Positions 26,003 to 36,152 are shown, numbered from the stretch's first letter. The stretch: DNA of 64,000 bases from Marinifilum flexuosum (GCF_003610555.1 NZ_RAPQ01000008.1:1170490-1234489), one strand, 5' to 3'. The notes: generated from the sequence alone by a model not told the origin. Program-made: numbers and translations.

Positions 26003-26515
26003 TTAAACGTTAATGTACTCGAAACCATCGTTTGGATTCAATGTTTGATCATCACTTTTGTTATGCAATAGAATTTTATATTCCAGGTATGCCTTTAGAT
26101 TGGTCATCCAAAAAGTCCATCCATTGCTACAGCCTACGAAATTATTCATTTTGCTTGGCTCATCTGTTTTAATTTTACTTTGGGTAAGGCAAACTAAAGT
26201 CATGCCTTTTTCTCTTGTCAGCAATACTTCCACTTCATTATCAGCAAAAGCAAAAACGATTTTATCCCTTCCGTTGGCTTCTATTATTTTTCCATTCTCA
26301 ACACCTAACCAGTTGTACCATTGCCAAGAATAGGTATCCCCAGTTTGAATAAATTCTTTACTTGCTCTGGGCAAATTATCTGCTGATTTGAATTCCGCTT
26401 TCTTTAGGAACCATCTTTCCAATTTATGCTGAGTTGCCCAGCATTTGTATACTTTATCAATGGATGATTTAATGTGAATTTTTCGAACAAATTTGGTCCA
26501 ATCTATTTCTTTCAT
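26003..26515 (-). CDS. SRPBCC / AHSA1-like domain protein
   Basis: A 170-residue cytosolic protein with the AHSA1-like opening IHIKSSIDKVYKCWATQHKLERWFLKKAEF and the closing helix GCSNGWTFWMTNLKAYLEY typical of SRPBCC polyketide-cyclase/START-like folds that bind hydrophobic ligands. It is the first gene of a two-gene unit with the AraC regulator, so it may be a ligand-binding partner; this is inference from order. Confidence 0.8.
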   Translation of the reverse strand: MKEIDWTKFVRKIHIKSSIDKVYKCWATQHKLERWFLKKAEFKSADNLPRASKEFIQTGDTYSWQWYNWLGVENGKIIEANGRDKIVFAFADNEVEVLLTREKGMTLVCLTQSKIKTDEPSKMNNFVGCSNGWTFWMTNLKAYLEYKILLHNKSDDQTLNPNDGFEYINV

Positions 26516-26648
26516 AACTGTTAACCTTTATTGTTTTGTTCGATTTAAAATACAAAAAAAGACACAGATATTCAGGCCAAATGCCTTCTGAAAAATAAAG
26601 TATTGAATTTTAAAGCGTTCAACCATACTTTTTCAATTAATTGGATTC

Positions 26649-27170
26649 TTCCGTCAGCGGATGGGCTCATCAAAAAAATAAATGATGTGTTCCGCGAGCG
26701 TGTGGGCTTGTCGAAAAAATAAATGATTACTTCCGCCAGCGGAAGAGGTCGTCAAAAAATTAAATAAGCTCTTCCGTCAGCGGATGGGCTCCTCAAAAAA
26801 ATAATTGATGTGTTCCGCGAACGTGTGAGCTTGTCAAAAATATAAATGATTACTTCCGCCAGCGGAAGAGGTCGTCAAAAAATTAAATAAGCTCTTCCGT
26901 CAGCGGATGAGCTCCTCAAAAAAATAATTGATGTGTTCCGCGAGCGTGCGGGCTTGTCGAAAAATTAAATGATTACTTCCGCCAGCGGAAGAGGTCGTCA
27001 AAAAATTAAATAAGCTCTTCCGTCAGCGGATGGGCTCCTCAAAAAAATAAATGATGTGTTCCACGAGCGTGTGGGCTTGTCGAAAAAATAAATGATCACT
27101 TCCGCCAGCGGAAGAGGTTGCCAAAAAATAAAATAAGCTCTCCCGCCAACGGAAGAGCTTATTTATTAAT
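26649..27170. repeat. Array of thirteen 41-bp repeats with a 123-bp super-period
   Basis: TTCCG or a one-base variant recurs at 26649, 26690, 26731, 26772, 26813, 26854, 26895, 26936, 26977, 27018, 27059, 27100 and 27141, exactly 41 bp apart. Three unit types alternate (TTCCGTCAGCGGATG, TTCCGCGAGCGTGTG, TTCCGCCAGCGGAAG), so identity is highest at 123 bp. Each unit is a GC-rich core followed by an A-rich spacer AAAAAATAAATGAT or similar. The type-three cores are short palindromes (CTTCCGC-CA-GCGGAAG). It fills the gap between the symporter gene and the SRPBCC gene. Confidence 0.95.
27119..27164 (-). terminator. Terminator-like hairpin of the symporter gene, built from the last repeat unit
   Basis: AAATAAGCTCT / AGAGCTTATTT (27131-27141 with 27154-27164) forms an 11-bp stem downstream of the symporter stop on the minus strand, followed by TATTTTTTGG. 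The loop is the degenerate core of the thirteenth 41-bp repeat. Confidence 0.6.
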
Positions 27171-27185
27171 TGTTTAATGTATTTA

Positions 27186-28856
27186 TTACACTTCTGATGG
27201 ATGTTCTTTTTTGAACTTATCCCAATAAGTATTTAATGTTGACTTCATATCTTTATGCAGCATTAATATCCCGATAAGGTTAGGCAAAGCCATCAGAACG
27301 ATGGTAATACCGGAAATGGTCCAAATGATTGTTGTATCAGCAAAGGATGCAATAAAAAAGCCGATACAATAAATGATGCGATAAGGAAGCACACCTTTTA
27401 CACCAAACAGATAGGTAACCGAACGTCCTCCGTAATAGGCCCAGGCAATTGCAGTTGAAAAGGCAAACAAAAGCAGGCCGATGGAAACAATCCATTTTCC
27501 CCAATCGCCCAATAAGCTTCGGGTAAATGCCTCGGCAGTTAATGGTGCCGAATGTACCAGCGAGTTTCCCTTAAATGTTACACCATTATTTGATGAATAT
27601 TTTCCATTGGAAATGGCCACTTTACCATTGTAGAGTTTGTCTTGAGAGTCATAAATTTTGATGTTCTCTGCTACTGAACGAGCATTAATAATGCTTAATT
27701 CATTTTTGATTTCACCATTCTCAACAATCAAATCACCTGTAAACACAGGTAAATCCGAAGTTCCACCTAAATAGTGATATAGTTTTTCACGATCTTCTTC
27801 ATTGGTGTCATCGTACTGATCTGCCATCACCACCATATCGGTTGGTTGAAACTGGTTTGGCAATTTTTCGGTCCATACACCTGATGATAGAATCACTAAT
27901 CCCGTAAGGGTACAAATTACGATGGTATCGATAAATGGTTCAAGAATAGCTACCATACCTTCCGAAACAGGCTCTTCGGTTCTTGCAGCAGCGTGGGCAA
28001 TTGGCGCAGAACCCTGACCAGCCTCATTACTAAACAAACCACGGTTTACACCTTTGGTTAGTGCATAAGAAAAACCAGCCCCTAAGAAACCACCAACAGC
28101 AGCTGTTCCTGTAAATACATTGGTAAATATTGATACGAAAGAAGGAATAATGTTTTCGTAATTGTAAAAGATTACTGCTAGTGCACCTACAAAATAAATA
28201 ATAGCCATTGTAGGAACCAGTTTTTCGGTAACTTTAGCAATACGTTTAATTCCACCTAAAATTACAAATGCCAATAAAATGGTAAGAATTCCTCCAACCA
28301 ACATTTTGTTAAAACCAAATGTAGTAAACATGGAGTTGGAAATGGAGTTAATTTGAGGCAAACTACCTGTACCAAAAGATGAGAAAATGGTCATGACTGC
28401 AAAGATTCCAGCCAACCAACGCATATTCAACTTGTTCTTCATGTAGTACATTGGTCCACCCGAAATAAATCCTTCTTCGTCGGTTTCGCGATATTTATGA
28501 GAAAGTGTTACCTCTACAAATTTGGTTGTCATCCCTAAAAAGGCTGTCACCAACATCCAAAATAAGGCTGCCGGACCTCCTAAATAAATTGCCAATGCAA
28601 CACCAGCAATATTTCCGGTTCCAACGGTTCCCGAAAGTGCCGTGGTTAATGCTTGAAAGTGAGATGCATCACCTTTTTCACCAGGTTTGTCATACTTTCC
28701 GGTAACAACTTTTAAGGCATGTTTAAAAAATCGAAATTGGGGAAACTTTAAATAAATGGTATAGAACAAGCCAGTTCCGATTAATAAAATTGGAAACCAT
28801 TTGCTTCCTCCTAAAAATCCTTCAATTAAAGTTAGAAAATCATTAAGGTTATGCAT
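27186..28856 (-). CDS. Sodium:alanine/glycine symporter, AGCS family, with a large insertion
   Basis: The 556-residue membrane protein has the AGCS signatures [38 protein letters not shown] and [23 protein letters not shown]. It imports small neutral amino acids with sodium. Family members are normally about 450-500 residues; here roughly 110 hydrophilic residues (about 335-450, between [11 protein letters not shown] and [11 protein letters not shown]) are inserted between late membrane segments, containing two acidic stretches and a beta-rich part. The gene ends at the 41-bp repeat array. Confidence 0.92.
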   Translation of the reverse strand: MHNLNDFLTLIEGFLGGSKWFPILLIGTGLFYTIYLKFPQFRFFKHALKVVTGKYDKPGEKGDASHFQALTTALSGTVGTGNIAGVALAIYLGGPAALFWMLVTAFLGMTTKFVEVTLSHKYRETDEEGFISGGPMYYMKNKLNMRWLAGIFAVMTIFSSFGTGSLPQINSISNSMFTTFGFNKMLVGGILTILLAFVILGGIKRIAKVTEKLVPTMAIIYFVGALAVIFYNYENIIPSFVSIFTNVFTGTAAVGGFLGAGFSYALTKGVNRGLFSNEAGQGSAPIAHAAARTEEPVSEGMVAILEPFIDTIVICTLTGLVILSSGVWTEKLPNQFQPTDMVVMADQYDDTNEEDREKLYHYLGGTSDLPVFTGDLIVENGEIKNELSIINARSVAENIKIYDSQDKLYNGKVAISNGKYSSNNGVTFKGNSLVHSAPLTAEAFTRSLLGDWGKWIVSIGLLLFAFSTAIAWAYYGGRSVTYLFGVKGVLPYRIIYCIGFFIASFADTTIIWTISGITIVLMALPNLIGILMLHKDMKSTLNTYWDKFKKEHPSEV

Positions 28857-29114
28857 AGATACAGGTTAAATTGGTAATGGGTAATAGATTCTTTTTTTGA
28901 AAGTCATCTAAGATAAGAGTTTATTTTGAATTGCCATATTTATGAAATTTGGAATGGATATATTGCAGATGTCTATGTTAATCGTCCGTGATCATAATTT
29001 TATCGAAAAGAAATTGAATTCAGCATCTAAATCCATAAATTTAATCTTTGATTTTTTTCCTTACATGAACCAACCGTCCTTTATGGACTTTTAACTATAT
29101 CAAAACAACAAATA

Positions 29115-31547
29115 ATGAAAAGATTAATTTACGTATTGATATTTTTTGTAGCGCTTAATGCCAGTGCTCAAAACAATATCGATTTTCAAAAGCCTCCAAA
29201 AGAGATTTTGGAATTGGCTGATGTGGAGAGAGCCCCATCGGTAATTTTGGATAACCAAAAAGAGAATATGATTCTATTGTATAGAAGTGCATACAAAACA
29301 ATAGAGGAATTATCTCAGGAAGAAATGCGTTTGGGTGGATTAAGAATTGATCCTAAAACCAATATTGGCAGTAGAACCAGCTACAGTAATAATATTAAAC
29401 TGAGAAAGCTAAAGTCTAAATCAGATGAAGCTATTCAGGTAAAAGGTTTGCCAAAGAATCCAAGATTAAGCAATTTTATTTTTTCACCAGATCAATCTAA
29501 ACTGGCTTTTACAAATACAAGTAGCCAAGGTGTAGCAGTTTGGATTTTGGATGTTGCAACAGCATCGGCAGCACAAATAACAGAACCAAAAGTTAATGCC
29601 AACTTAAGAGACCCAATCAACTGGTTTAAAAATGAAGAAGCTGTTCTGGTAAAATTTGTTCCAGAAAATAAAAAGGAATTAATTAATACTAAAAGTTCTG
29701 TTCCGTCAGGTCCTACCATTTCTGAAAACGCAGGTAAAAAAGCGCAAAACAGAACGTATCAGGATTTGTTGAAAAATAAAAATGATGAGTACAACTTCGA
29801 GCAATTGGCATTGTCAGATTTGTACAAGATTAAAATGGATGGAAGTGCTGAAAAGTGGTTGCCATCAGCAATGTACAAAAGTGTGAATTTCTCTCCTGAT
29901 GGAAATTACGTTATGATTTCGGTGGTTGAAAAACCTTTCTCTTACTTGGTTCCTTATTACAGATTCCCTTCAAAAACTACTGTATATACAAAGGATGCAA
30001 AGAAAGTTGAAGATGTTTTGACCGTTCCATTGATCGAAGATCTTCCTCAGGGATTCATGGCAGTTCGTAAAGGAAGAAGAAATGTGAGCTGGCGTTCAGA
30101 TATGCCTGCATCTTTAATTTATGCAGAGGCATTAGACGGAGGTGATCCTGCAAATGAAGTGGATTATCGCGATGAAGTGTTTCAGCTAGAAGCTCCATTT
30201 AAAGGCAATGGAAAAAGCATTTTGAAAACCATAAATCGTTTCTCTGGAATTACCTGGGGTAATGAAAATATTGCAATTGCATATGATTATTGGTGGAATA
30301 CCAGAAATACAAAAACTTATATCTTTAATCCTTCTGATGCTTCAGTTGCTCCAAAAATGATTAGTGATAGAAATTACCAGGATAAGTATAGTGATCCGGG
30401 AAGTTTTGTATCTGCAAGAAACCAATTTGGTAAATATACATTAGCCTTAGATGGCGATAATGCTTTCCTTTTGGGTGATGGGTATTCTAAAGAAGGACAA
30501 TTTCCATTTTTGGATAAGTTCAACTTAAAGACTCAAAAAACAGAAAGATTATATCAGTCAAAATACACTGATAAGGTTGAAGATTTAAGAAATTTTGATG
30601 TTAAGAAAAAAGAACTTTTGGTTAGAATCGAATCTAACTCTGAATATCCTAATTACTTCTTCAGAAAATTAAAAGGAAAGAAACTAAAGCAGCTTACATC
30701 TTTTGACAATCCATTTAAGAGCATTGAAGGTGTTCATAAAGAAGTAATCAAATACAAAAGAGAAGATGGAGTAGAGCTTTCAGGTACTTTATATCTACCA
30801 GTAGGATATGATATGGAGAAGAAAGAAAAAGTTCCGATGATTTTGTGGGCATATCCAACCGAATACAAGGATAAGGCAAGTGCTGGACAAACTACTGCAA
30901 ATTCGAACGAATTTACGTATTTGTATTGGGCATCGCCACTTTTCTGGCTAACCAGAGGATATGCTGTTTTGGATGATGCAGCTTTCCCAATTGTAGGTGA
31001 AGGAGATGAAGAGCCAAATGATACTTTCCGTACTCAGTTAGTTGCCAATGCAAAAGCAGCTATCGATGCTGTTGATGACATGGGGTATATCGATAGAAAT
31101 CGAGTAGCTTGTGGTGGTCATAGTTATGGTGCATTTATGGTTGCTAACTTGTTAACACATTCCGATTTGTTTGCAGCAGGTATTGCGCGTAGTGGAGCTT
31201 ACAACAGAACGCTTACTCCTTTTGGTTTCCAAAGCGAAGAAAGAAACTATTGGGAAGCACCTAATGTGTATTATACCATGTCTCCGTTTATGCATGCCGA
31301 AAAAATGAACAACGCATTATTGCTAATTCATGGTGAGGCAGATAACAATTCGGGAACTTATCCGATGCAAAGTGAGCGTTACTTTAATGCTTTAAAAGGA
31401 TTAGGGGCAACGGTTCGTTTGGTAATGCTACCAAAAGAGAGTCACTCATATCGCTCAAAAGAGAATATTATGCATATGCTTTGGGAACAAGATCAATGGC
31501 TTGAAAAGCATGTTAAAAATCGCAAAAAAGAAATTGCTGAAAAGTAA
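29115..31547 (+). CDS. Secreted S9-family (prolyl oligopeptidase) peptidase
   Basis: An 810-residue exported protein (signal peptide MKRLIYVLIFFVALNASAQN). A beta-propeller region is followed by a C-terminal alpha/beta-hydrolase domain with the catalytic Ser in CGGHSYGAFMVANL, Asp in LIHGEADNNSG and His in PKESHSYRSKEN. Domain order and motifs resemble the glutamyl endopeptidase/acylaminoacyl-type S9C/D branch. It probably cuts oligopeptides in the periplasm. The gene is transcribed divergently from the symporter, and both suit peptide and amino-acid use. Confidence 0.88.
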   Translation: MKRLIYVLIFFVALNASAQNNIDFQKPPKEILELADVERAPSVILDNQKENMILLYRSAYKTIEELSQEEMRLGGLRIDPKTNIGSRTSYSNNIKLRKLKSKSDEAIQVKGLPKNPRLSNFIFSPDQSKLAFTNTSSQGVAVWILDVATASAAQITEPKVNANLRDPINWFKNEEAVLVKFVPENKKELINTKSSVPSGPTISENAGKKAQNRTYQDLLKNKNDEYNFEQLALSDLYKIKMDGSAEKWLPSAMYKSVNFSPDGNYVMISVVEKPFSYLVPYYRFPSKTTVYTKDAKKVEDVLTVPLIEDLPQGFMAVRKGRRNVSWRSDMPASLIYAEALDGGDPANEVDYRDEVFQLEAPFKGNGKSILKTINRFSGITWGNENIAIAYDYWWNTRNTKTYIFNPSDASVAPKMISDRNYQDKYSDPGSFVSARNQFGKYTLALDGDNAFLLGDGYSKEGQFPFLDKFNLKTQKTERLYQSKYTDKVEDLRNFDVKKKELLVRIESNSEYPNYFFRKLKGKKLKQLTSFDNPFKSIEGVHKEVIKYKREDGVELSGTLYLPVGYDMEKKEKVPMILWAYPTEYKDKASAGQTTANSNEFTYLYWASPLFWLTRGYAVLDDAAFPIVGEGDEEPNDTFRTQLVANAKAAIDAVDDMGYIDRNRVACGGHSYGAFMVANLLTHSDLFAAGIARSGAYNRTLTPFGFQSEERNYWEAPNVYYTMSPFMHAEKMNNALLLIHGEADNNSGTYPMQSERYFNALKGLGATVRLVMLPKESHSYRSKENIMHMLWEQDQWLEKHVKNRKKEIAEK

Positions 31548-31567
31548 TTAATAAAAGATGCATTAGT

Positions 31568-31599
31568 AAAAGCTTACACAATTTTGTGTAAGCTTTTTT
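31568..31599 (+). terminator. Intrinsic terminator after S9 peptidase
   Basis: AAAAGCTTACACAA-TT-TTGTGTAAGCTTTT is a perfect 14-bp inverted repeat running into a T tract. Confidence 0.9.
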
Positions 31600-31736
31600 A
31601 TTTATCCTTTAATTAGAATAATGATAAATTATAATTGAAGTTATACTGATCATAGTAAATGTTTATATTTGGTTTTTTGTTTAAATAGACTGTCTTGTAA
31701 GAAACACAAGAATTATAAAAAAATATTAAATTGTTT

Positions 31737-32402
31737 ATGAAATACAGAATTTTTATATGTTTGATTTTTCTATCCTACTTTGCAATTGGACAGGATATTA
31801 ATGTTGATTTGAATACTCGAAATAGGGCTGCGGAAGTTGCAAATAAGGCAATAGAAAACATACAAAAGCAGGACTATAAAGCTGCTATTCCATTGCTTAC
31901 CAAGGCCATTTCAATAGATACGACTTTACGAAAACCTTATTTGTATCTATACACTTTAGCCACGAACCGTGAGGAGTTTAGAGATTCAGCATTGAGTTTG
32001 CTCCAAAAAGCCAAAAGAATTTTTCAACAAGACGATGAGATTTGCTACTACATTGGTGAAATATATAAAATGCAAGGTGATTTAAATAGGGCAATGTTGG
32101 AATATAGTATGGCTATCGCCTATAGTAAAATGAATGGTTCTGATTTTTATTTGGTGCCTCATTATTATTTTAATCGAGCTACAATTTCCTTAAAAAAGAA
32201 TAGATTTTCCTCGGCAATTATTGATTATTCTTATGCGATACAATTAAAACCAGATTATACAGCCGCATATGTGAATAGAGGAATAAGCCTCTTTCAAGCA
32301 GGTAAAAAAGATGATGCCTGTACCGATTGGAAATCTGCAATGGATGCAGGTTCAGGTGAAGCCACAGAATATTGGGAACGAAATTGTAAAGTAAAAAAGT
32401 AA
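31737..32402 (+). CDS. Exported TPR-repeat protein
   Basis: I chose the ATG at 31737 over the TTG two codons upstream. The 221-residue product has a signal peptide (MKYRIFICLIFLSYFAIGQ) and at least four tetratricopeptide units, for example AIENIQKQDYKAAIPLLTKA, CYYIGEIYKMQGDLNRAMLE and AAYVNRGISLFQAGKKDDAC. TPR arrays bind proteins; the partner is unknown. The next gene, 68 bp downstream, encodes a beta-barrel protein. Confidence 0.85.
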   Translation: MKYRIFICLIFLSYFAIGQDINVDLNTRNRAAEVANKAIENIQKQDYKAAIPLLTKAISIDTTLRKPYLYLYTLATNREEFRDSALSLLQKAKRIFQQDDEICYYIGEIYKMQGDLNRAMLEYSMAIAYSKMNGSDFYLVPHYYFNRATISLKKNRFSSAIIDYSYAIQLKPDYTAAYVNRGISLFQAGKKDDACTDWKSAMDAGSGEATEYWERNCKVKK

Positions 32403-32470
32403 CGGTTCATAATTATAAAGAGAGTAAGCCGAAAATCACTAAGAGTAGGCAAAATTTTAACACACAATTT

Positions 32471-33061
32471 ATGAGAATAATTTTTACCACGATTTGTTTA
32501 TTATTTTTTACTAGTTTAGTTTCAGCTCAAATTGAACAGGGCAAATTTTATATTAATGCTCAATCAGGTATTAGTTTTAATTCAGTTAATAGTGAATTTG
32601 AAACTGGAAGTTATGCAAAAAGCGAAATGAAATCTAAGCAATTTACATTTGCGCCAAGTATTGGGTACTTTGCTGGTGACGGATTACTTATAGGATTAAG
32701 TGTGCCATACAGGAGTCAAAAGAATGAAGATGAGGATGGAGATGAAACAAAATCAAATAGCATATCATTTGGTCCTTTCGCGCGATATTATTTTGATAAT
32801 GGAGGAAGTAAAACTAAACCCTACTTGCATGGAGGATTAGGAGTTGGTGCATCAACAACCCAGTCAGGATCAAATAAGATGGAATATCGTCTTTCGAATT
32901 ATGAATTAGGTGGCGGCCTTGCAATATTTTTTCACAAAAATATTGCAATTGATTTAGGTTTGATTTATTCCAATAGTACTCAAAAATATAAGGAAGATAG
33001 TGATGTGAAGTTGAAAACGAAAAATTTAGCTTTTAATGTTGGTTTTACTTTTTGTTTGTAA
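32471..33061 (+). CDS. Outer-membrane beta-barrel protein (OmpA-barrel-like/PF13568-like)
   Basis: A 196-residue exported protein (signal MRIIFTTICLLFFTSLVSAQ) built of alternating strands (GKFYINAQSGISFNSVN, FTFAPSIGYFAGDGLLIGLS, ISFGPFARYYFDNG, PYLHGGLGVGAS) ending in the aromatic-terminated strand NLAFNVGFTFCL. The pattern is that of small eight-stranded porin-family barrels of Bacteroidota. Function is unknown. Confidence 0.78.
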   Translation: MRIIFTTICLLFFTSLVSAQIEQGKFYINAQSGISFNSVNSEFETGSYAKSEMKSKQFTFAPSIGYFAGDGLLIGLSVPYRSQKNEDEDGDETKSNSISFGPFARYYFDNGGSKTKPYLHGGLGVGASTTQSGSNKMEYRLSNYELGGGLAIFFHKNIAIDLGLIYSNSTQKYKEDSDVKLKTKNLAFNVGFTFCL

Positions 33062-33082
33062 TTCATTAAAAAAGAATATTAA

Positions 33083-33121
33083 AAAGGAATAACAGCTTGA
33101 TGTGTTATTCCTTTCTTTTTT
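33083..33121 (+). terminator. Intrinsic terminator after the barrel gene
   Basis: AAAGGAATAACA / TGTTATTCCTTT forms a 12-bp stem followed by CTTTTTT. Its T tract overlaps the candidate -33 element of the mutS2 promoter. Confidence 0.8.
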
Positions 33122-33148
33122 GCCTATCCGTCACTTTTATTAATTTTG
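33119..33148 (+). promoter_or_regulatory. Putative mutS2 promoter
   Basis: TTTG at 33119 and TAATTTTG at 33141 are separated by 18 bp and fit the Bacteroidota -33/-7 pattern; the -7 box ends 32 bp before the GTG start. Confidence 0.5.
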
Positions 33149-33180
33149 CAAGGAATAAAACTAAGACAGAAAGATAGCGC

Positions 33181-35688
33181 GTGATATATCCGGAAAATTT
33201 TGAGACAAAACTTAGGTTCGATAAAGTAAGAGAACTGGTTAAGAAACAATGTTTAAGTTCCCTGGGAAGAGATTTGGTTGATGAAGTTCGATTTTCGAAT
33301 TCATACAAGAATGTGAATCGAATGGTGAACGAAACCAACGAATTTAAAACCATTTGCTTAGAGGAGGAGAATTTCCCTTTGGGATACTTTATTGATGTTC
33401 GTGGCAGTTTGGAGAAAGTTCGAATTGATGGAACTTATCTTGAATTGGAAGAGCTGTACCATCTGAAGCGATCTTTAGAATCTATTTCTTCTATTTTACG
33501 ATTCTTTCAAAAAAAGGAAGAGGGTGAATATCCATACCTTATGAAATTGACCGGGAATGTGAAAATGTACCCTTATATTTTCGATAGACTTAATGGAATT
33601 ATTACAAAAAATGGAAGAATAAAGGACAATGCATCTGCCGAATTGCAGCAAATTAGAAGTTCTTTAATTCAAAAACAATCTACCATCTCAAAACGAATGC
33701 AGTCTATGCTTCGTGCAGCTCAAAAAGAAGGTTGGGTTGATCAGGATGTAGCTCTTTCGGTGCGTGATGGGCGTATTGTAATACCAATGCCTTCAGCCCA
33801 TAAAAGGAAAATTAAAGGGATTGTTCATGATGAATCTGCTACTGGTAAAACATCATATATTGAGCCTGCCGAAATTGTTGAAACCAACAATGAAATTAGA
33901 GAGTTGGAGTATGCAGAGCGACGCGAAATCATTAAAATATTACAAGAGTTTACTGCGCAACTTCGTCCGTATATCGATGATTTGTTTTTGGCCTATGAAT
34001 TCATGGCTAAAATCGACTTTATTCGTGCCAAGGCCATGTTTGCCATTCAGGTAAAAGCTTTATTGCCTAAGATGGTTAAAACGCCAACTTTGTTGTGGGA
34101 AAAGGCTGTGCATCCCCTTCTGTTTTTAACTCTGCAAAACGAGGGACGAAAGGTAGTGCCATTAAGTCTTCAGATATCTAATGAGCAAAGAATAATTCTG
34201 ATATCAGGACCAAATGCCGGTGGTAAATCGGTTTGTTTGCAAACAGTTGGTTTGTTACAATACATGTTCCAGTGTGGATTTTTGGTTCCAATGGAAGAAG
34301 AATCCAAGATTGGGATTTTCGATAAAATTTTCATTGATATAGGTGATGAGCAATCCATAGAGAATGACTTGAGTACCTACAGTTCTCACTTGATGAATAT
34401 GAAACACTTCCTGCGTCACTCCGATACAGATACCTTGGTGTTGATTGATGAGTTTGGAACGGGAACCGAACCTGCACTAGGTGGAGCTATTGCTGAATCG
34501 ATTTTAGATAAACTGAACAGGAAAAAAGTTTGTGGGGTAATTACAACTCACTATTCAGGTTTGAAGCACTTTGCATCAGAAGCTGAAGGAATTGAGAATG
34601 GTGCCATGTTGTACGATTCGCACCAGATGCGACCATTGTTCCAATTGCAGGTTGGAAAGCCAGGTTCTTCTTTTGCATTCGAGATTGCAAGAAAAATCGG
34701 TTTGCCAGAGGAAATTCTTAAAGATGCAACCGAGAAAGTTGGTGAAGATCATATCAATTTTGACAAGCACTTGCGTGATATTGTTCGTGATAAACGCTAC
34801 TGGGAAAGCAAGCGTGATAAAATCCGTCGCAACGAGAAAAAGTTGAATCAATTGGTTGAGCAATACGATAAGGAGCTGAAAGATGCAAGTAAGCTTCGTA
34901 AGGATATTATCGAAAAAGCGCAGCAGGAAGCTAAGGATTTATTGCAGAATGCGAATAAGACCATAGAAAAGACCATTCGTGAAATCAAGGAGAGTAAGGC
35001 TGAGAAGGAAAGAACCAAAAAGGCAAGAAAACAGTTCGAAGAAACGAAGGTACAGCTAACTCAAGCCGAATTAGAGGAAGAAGAGCGTATTAATCGCAAA
35101 ATACAGAAGCTTAAAAATCGCGAAAAGCGAAAAGGTCAAAAAGGAGAAGTAACAGAATCGACTGAAAAAGTATCAGCTTCGAAACCAATTGCCAAAGCCA
35201 AGAAACAATTCAACCCTGATGTGATTGAGAAAGGTGATATGGTGAAGTTGGATAATCAGAATACTGTAGGGGAAGTAATTGAGATTAACGACAAAACCGC
35301 AGTGGTTGCCTTCGGAAGTATTTTAACTTCGGTAAAGGCCAAGCGCTTGTCTAAGGTTTCTAAGTCGCAGCTTAAAAAGCAGGAGAAAACTTACAACCAA
35401 ACTTCGGCTTTGGTTCAGGAGCGCATCTCGAAAAGAAAGTTGAGTTTCCGTCAGGATATTGATGTGAGAGGAATGCGTGGTGATGAGGCATTGCAAATTG
35501 TAATGGATCATGTGGATGAAGCCATAATGTTGGATGTGAAAGAATTTAGAATTCTTCATGGAACAGGACATGGCATTTTGCGCCAATTGATTCGAGATTA
35601 CTTGCAAACCGTTGATTTGGTTCGCCATTTTAAAGACGAGAGAATTCAAATGGGAGGTTCGGGTATTACGGTAGTTACTATGGAGTAA
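33181..35688 (+). CDS. mutS2: MutS2 family ATPase/endonuclease with Smr domain (GTG start)
   Basis: The 835-residue product begins MIYPENFETKLRFDKVRELV, the usual MutS2 N-terminus, which supports the GTG start. The MutS-type ATPase has Walker A SGPNAGGKSV (about residue 345), Walker B TLVLIDEFGTGTEP and H-motif GVITTHYSGLKHF. A long coiled coil (about residues 520-640) follows and a C-terminal Smr domain (DVRGMRGDEALQIV ... FRILHGTGHGILRQLI). MutS2 acts on recombination intermediates and, in some bacteria, rescues collided ribosomes; which applies here is open. Length is normal. Confidence 0.95.
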   Translation: MIYPENFETKLRFDKVRELVKKQCLSSLGRDLVDEVRFSNSYKNVNRMVNETNEFKTICLEEENFPLGYFIDVRGSLEKVRIDGTYLELEELYHLKRSLESISSILRFFQKKEEGEYPYLMKLTGNVKMYPYIFDRLNGIITKNGRIKDNASAELQQIRSSLIQKQSTISKRMQSMLRAAQKEGWVDQDVALSVRDGRIVIPMPSAHKRKIKGIVHDESATGKTSYIEPAEIVETNNEIRELEYAERREIIKILQEFTAQLRPYIDDLFLAYEFMAKIDFIRAKAMFAIQVKALLPKMVKTPTLLWEKAVHPLLFLTLQNEGRKVVPLSLQISNEQRIILISGPNAGGKSVCLQTVGLLQYMFQCGFLVPMEEESKIGIFDKIFIDIGDEQSIENDLSTYSSHLMNMKHFLRHSDTDTLVLIDEFGTGTEPALGGAIAESILDKLNRKKVCGVITTHYSGLKHFASEAEGIENGAMLYDSHQMRPLFQLQVGKPGSSFAFEIARKIGLPEEILKDATEKVGEDHINFDKHLRDIVRDKRYWESKRDKIRRNEKKLNQLVEQYDKELKDASKLRKDIIEKAQQEAKDLLQNANKTIEKTIREIKESKAEKERTKKARKQFEETKVQLTQAELEEEERINRKIQKLKNREKRKGQKGEVTESTEKVSASKPIAKAKKQFNPDVIEKGDMVKLDNQNTVGEVIEINDKTAVVAFGSILTSVKAKRLSKVSKSQLKKQEKTYNQTSALVQERISKRKLSFRQDIDVRGMRGDEALQIVMDHVDEAIMLDVKEFRILHGTGHGILRQLIRDYLQTVDLVRHFKDERIQMGGSGITVVTME

Positions 35689-35734
35689 TTGCTTTAAAGT
35701 TTTGGTGCAGTAAAAAATGGTTTACAAATAGTAG

Positions 35735-36125
35735 TGAGAAATGCAGAGGAATGAATTTTTGCTCGAAAATGGGAGTGAGAGAGTTCGATTTGTTGAATTG
35801 ACTTGTAATTTTTCATTCAGAAAGCCGGATCATGAAATTTTCAAGTAAAAATGTTCTGAGAAATCCAGTGGAATCAAATTTTTCTTGAAAATGAGAGTAA
35901 AACTCTCAGATTTTTAAATTTTCAAAGAAAAATAGCATTCAGAAATCTAGAGAAGTCAATTTTGCAATAAAATTTGCCTTGAGAAACCCAGATTTTTGAA
36001 AAATGCCTTGTAAAAAGTCCCAGAAACTCAGATTTCTGAAAAAAACAATGTAATTTCCTTTCAGAAAGTCAGCGAAGGGCTATTTTCAATATTAGAACCT
36101 TTCAGAAACTCAGATTTGGAAAAAA
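35735..36125. repeat. Degenerate tandem array, about 41-bp period
   Basis: The word [CG]AGAAAnnCAG or a close variant recurs near 35736, 35818, 35858, 35940, 35981, 36023, 36062 and 36104, with a weaker copy near 35891. The spacing is 39-43 bp, with one double step. Each copy is followed by an A/T-rich block such as ATTTTTGAAAAA. Copies differ at many positions, so the array is old. It fills the 500-bp gap between mutS2 and the lipoprotein gene and no reading frame fits it. Confidence 0.65.
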
Positions 36126-36152
36126 ACAAATTAAAATATTTTGGATAATAAG

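Noticed and set aside
26649-27170. Possible CRISPR array
   Set aside because: Units are contiguous 41-bp repeats with no unique spacers, and no cas genes are nearby.
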